6,271 bases of DNA from Acidobacteriota bacterium (GTDB taxonomy: Bacteria; Acidobacteriota; Vicinamibacteria; Vicinamibacterales; UBA2999). The position numbers and the translations under genes are program-made. Below, in pieces: positions 5,722 through 6,271 of the stretch; within the stretch, counting starts at the first letter, position 1, and each line of letters begins with the position of its first letter. The stretch is from NCBI GenBank assembly GCA_020851835.1, contig JADZBZ010000189.1:1-6271 (forward strand). Reading direction: 5' to 3'. Under the pieces are notes generated by a model that saw only the letters and a program-made list of their open reading frames with translations, searched no databases and had not been told where the DNA came from.

Positions 5722-5889
5722 GATGCCGGGACTGAAGTCCCGGCGCTCCACGATGCGGCTCCTGATGCCGGGACTGAAGTCCTGGCGCTCCACGATACGG
5801 CTCCTGATGCCGGGACTGAAGTCCCGGCGCTCCAGGATGCGGCTCTTGATGCCGGGACTGAAGTCCCGGCGCTCCACGATGCGGCTCTT
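5722..5889 (+). repeat. REP-like tandem array, four direct 42-bp units
   Basis: Units start at 5722, 5764, 5806 and 5848, each 42 bases and differing at only a few positions. Each holds the palindrome GCCGGGA-CTGAAG-TCCCGGC (at 5725, 5767, 5809 and 5851), a 7-bp stem closing on CTGAAG, followed by a GCTCCACGATGCGGCTC(C/T)T spacer. Unit 2 has a C-to-T change in the second arm, which is G.U as plus-strand RNA but a C/A mismatch as minus-strand RNA. Unit 3 has CAGGAT for CACGAT. A truncated fifth direct unit (5890-5900) follows. The array fills the gap between rsfS and comF. Open frames through it in several frames are repeat translations, not genes. Spacers do not vary, so it is not a CRISPR array. 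Confidence 0.93.
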
Positions 5890-5900
5890 GATGCCGGGAC

Positions 5901-5932
5901 GCCGGGGCTTCAGCCCCGGCGTCAGGAGCCGC
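5901..5932 (-). repeat. Inverted copy of the REP-like unit at the rsfS 3' end
   Basis: On the minus strand this reads GCGGCTCCTGA, C, then the palindrome GCCGGGGCTGAAGCCCCGGC, the same order as the plus-strand units (GCGGCTCCTGA, T, palindrome). So it is the same element in opposite orientation, abutting a truncated direct unit at 5900/5901. One stem pair differs on both arms (A-T in the array, G-C here), so pairing is kept. The rsfS stop TGA (5924-5922) lies inside the element's flank, and the hairpin begins one base after it. There is no T-tract. Confidence 0.85.
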
Positions 5933-6271
5933 GTCGCTCCGTGCCCGGCGGCTCGGGATCCTCGATGACGATGTGCTTGGCCGTTCCCCACAGCCGCTCC
6001 AGTCCATAGAAGTTGCGCGCGGCCGGGGAGAACACGTGGACCACGAAGTCGAAGTAGTCGAGCAGCACCCACTCGGCCCGCTTGTAGCCTTCGACGTTCG
6101 ACGGCCGCACCTGCTCGGCCTTGAGTGCTGTCTCCACCGCATCGGCAATCGCATGCACCTGCCGGGCTGACGCCCCGGTCGCGATCACGAAGAAGTCCGT
6201 GAACGCGTCGCTCTTCCTCAGGTCGAGCACGACCACCTCGGTGGCCTTCCTGCCGAGCGCCGCGTCGACGG
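5922..6271 (-). CDS. rsfS: Ribosomal silencing factor RsfS (5' end beyond the window)
   Basis: Partial: the frame is open to the right edge, giving 115 complete residues plus stop. It reads VDAALGRKATEVVVLDLRKSD, then FTDFFVIATGASARQVHAIADAV, VEGYKRAEWVLLDYFDFVVHVFSP and ARNFYGLERLW. These are the hallmark segments of the RsfS/YbeB/Iojap family. The family binds ribosomal protein uL14 on the large subunit and blocks 30S-50S joining, slowing translation when nutrients are scarce. GTG 6236 is not the start, because family members begin earlier and the DAALGRKATEVVVLDL segment is conserved upstream of it. The last residues (PEPPGTERRGS) are a poorly conserved tail. The final codons and stop lie in the inverted repeat copy, so the repeat appears to have trimmed or replaced the original end. 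comF lies downstream on the same strand. Confidence 0.96.
   Translation of the reverse strand, partial: VDAALGRKATEVVVLDLRKSDAFTDFFVIATGASARQVHAIADAVETALKAEQVRPSNVEGYKRAEWVLLDYFDFVVHVFSPAARNFYGLERLWGTAKHIVIEDPEPPGTERRGS

Noticed and set aside
5722..5900. CRISPR array
   Set aside because: The whole 42-bp unit is repeated, with no variable spacers, and each unit is a palindrome plus constant flank.
5446..6154. Open frames translating to repeated RDFSPGIKSRIVE-like or MPGLKSRRST-like peptides
   Set aside because: These are translations of the 42-bp DNA repeat (a multiple of 3, so frames stay open) extended into comF or rsfS antisense or out of frame.

Overview
The window is a GC-rich bacterial chromosome segment with eight genes, two of them cut by the window edges. 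It looks like Acidobacteriota, probably Vicinamibacteria. The reasons are the high GC content, the start of an ABC permease of the 'ADOP' type that is greatly expanded in that phylum, the N-terminal-SPASM radical SAM protein, and the palindromic GCCGGGACTGAAGTCCCGGC repeats. The taxonomic call is an inference from gene types, not from a marker gene.

Left part (1-3023, all on the minus strand, read right to left): a compact cluster that looks like one transcription unit. It starts with an ECF-type RNA polymerase sigma factor. Its stop overlaps the start of a STAS-domain (anti-sigma-antagonist-like) protein (ATGA). Two bases later comes a small, highly charged helical protein of unknown function (88 aa). 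After 37 bases comes a radical SAM enzyme with an unusual layout: SPASM-like Cys cluster first, radical SAM core second, beta-sandwich-like domain last. After a 99-base gap comes the first 101 codons of an ABC-transporter permease that runs off the window. No anti-sigma factor or RsbW-like kinase is visible. This cluster is the most unusual part of the window.

Middle part (3024-4990): an 81-base divergent intergenic region separates the sigma operon from a plus-strand housekeeping pair. The pair is lysA (diaminopimelate decarboxylase, last step of lysine synthesis) and tmk (dTMP kinase), overlapping by GTGA and probably co-transcribed. The intergenic region holds a perfect 8-bp-stem hairpin over the sigma start and candidate -10 elements in both directions.

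Right part (4953-6271, minus strand): rsfS (ribosomal silencing factor, 5' end off the window) is followed by comF (ComF-type phosphoribosyltransferase). The comF 3' end overlaps the tmk 3' end convergently by 38 bases. The 207 bases between rsfS and comF are filled by a REP-like array. It has four direct 42-bp units, each with a perfect or near-perfect palindrome, then a truncated unit abutting an inverted fifth copy. That inverted copy carries a compensatory stem change and supplies the rsfS stop codon. No tRNA, rRNA, CRISPR array or insertion sequence was recognised. No gene-free stretch exceeds 300 bases.
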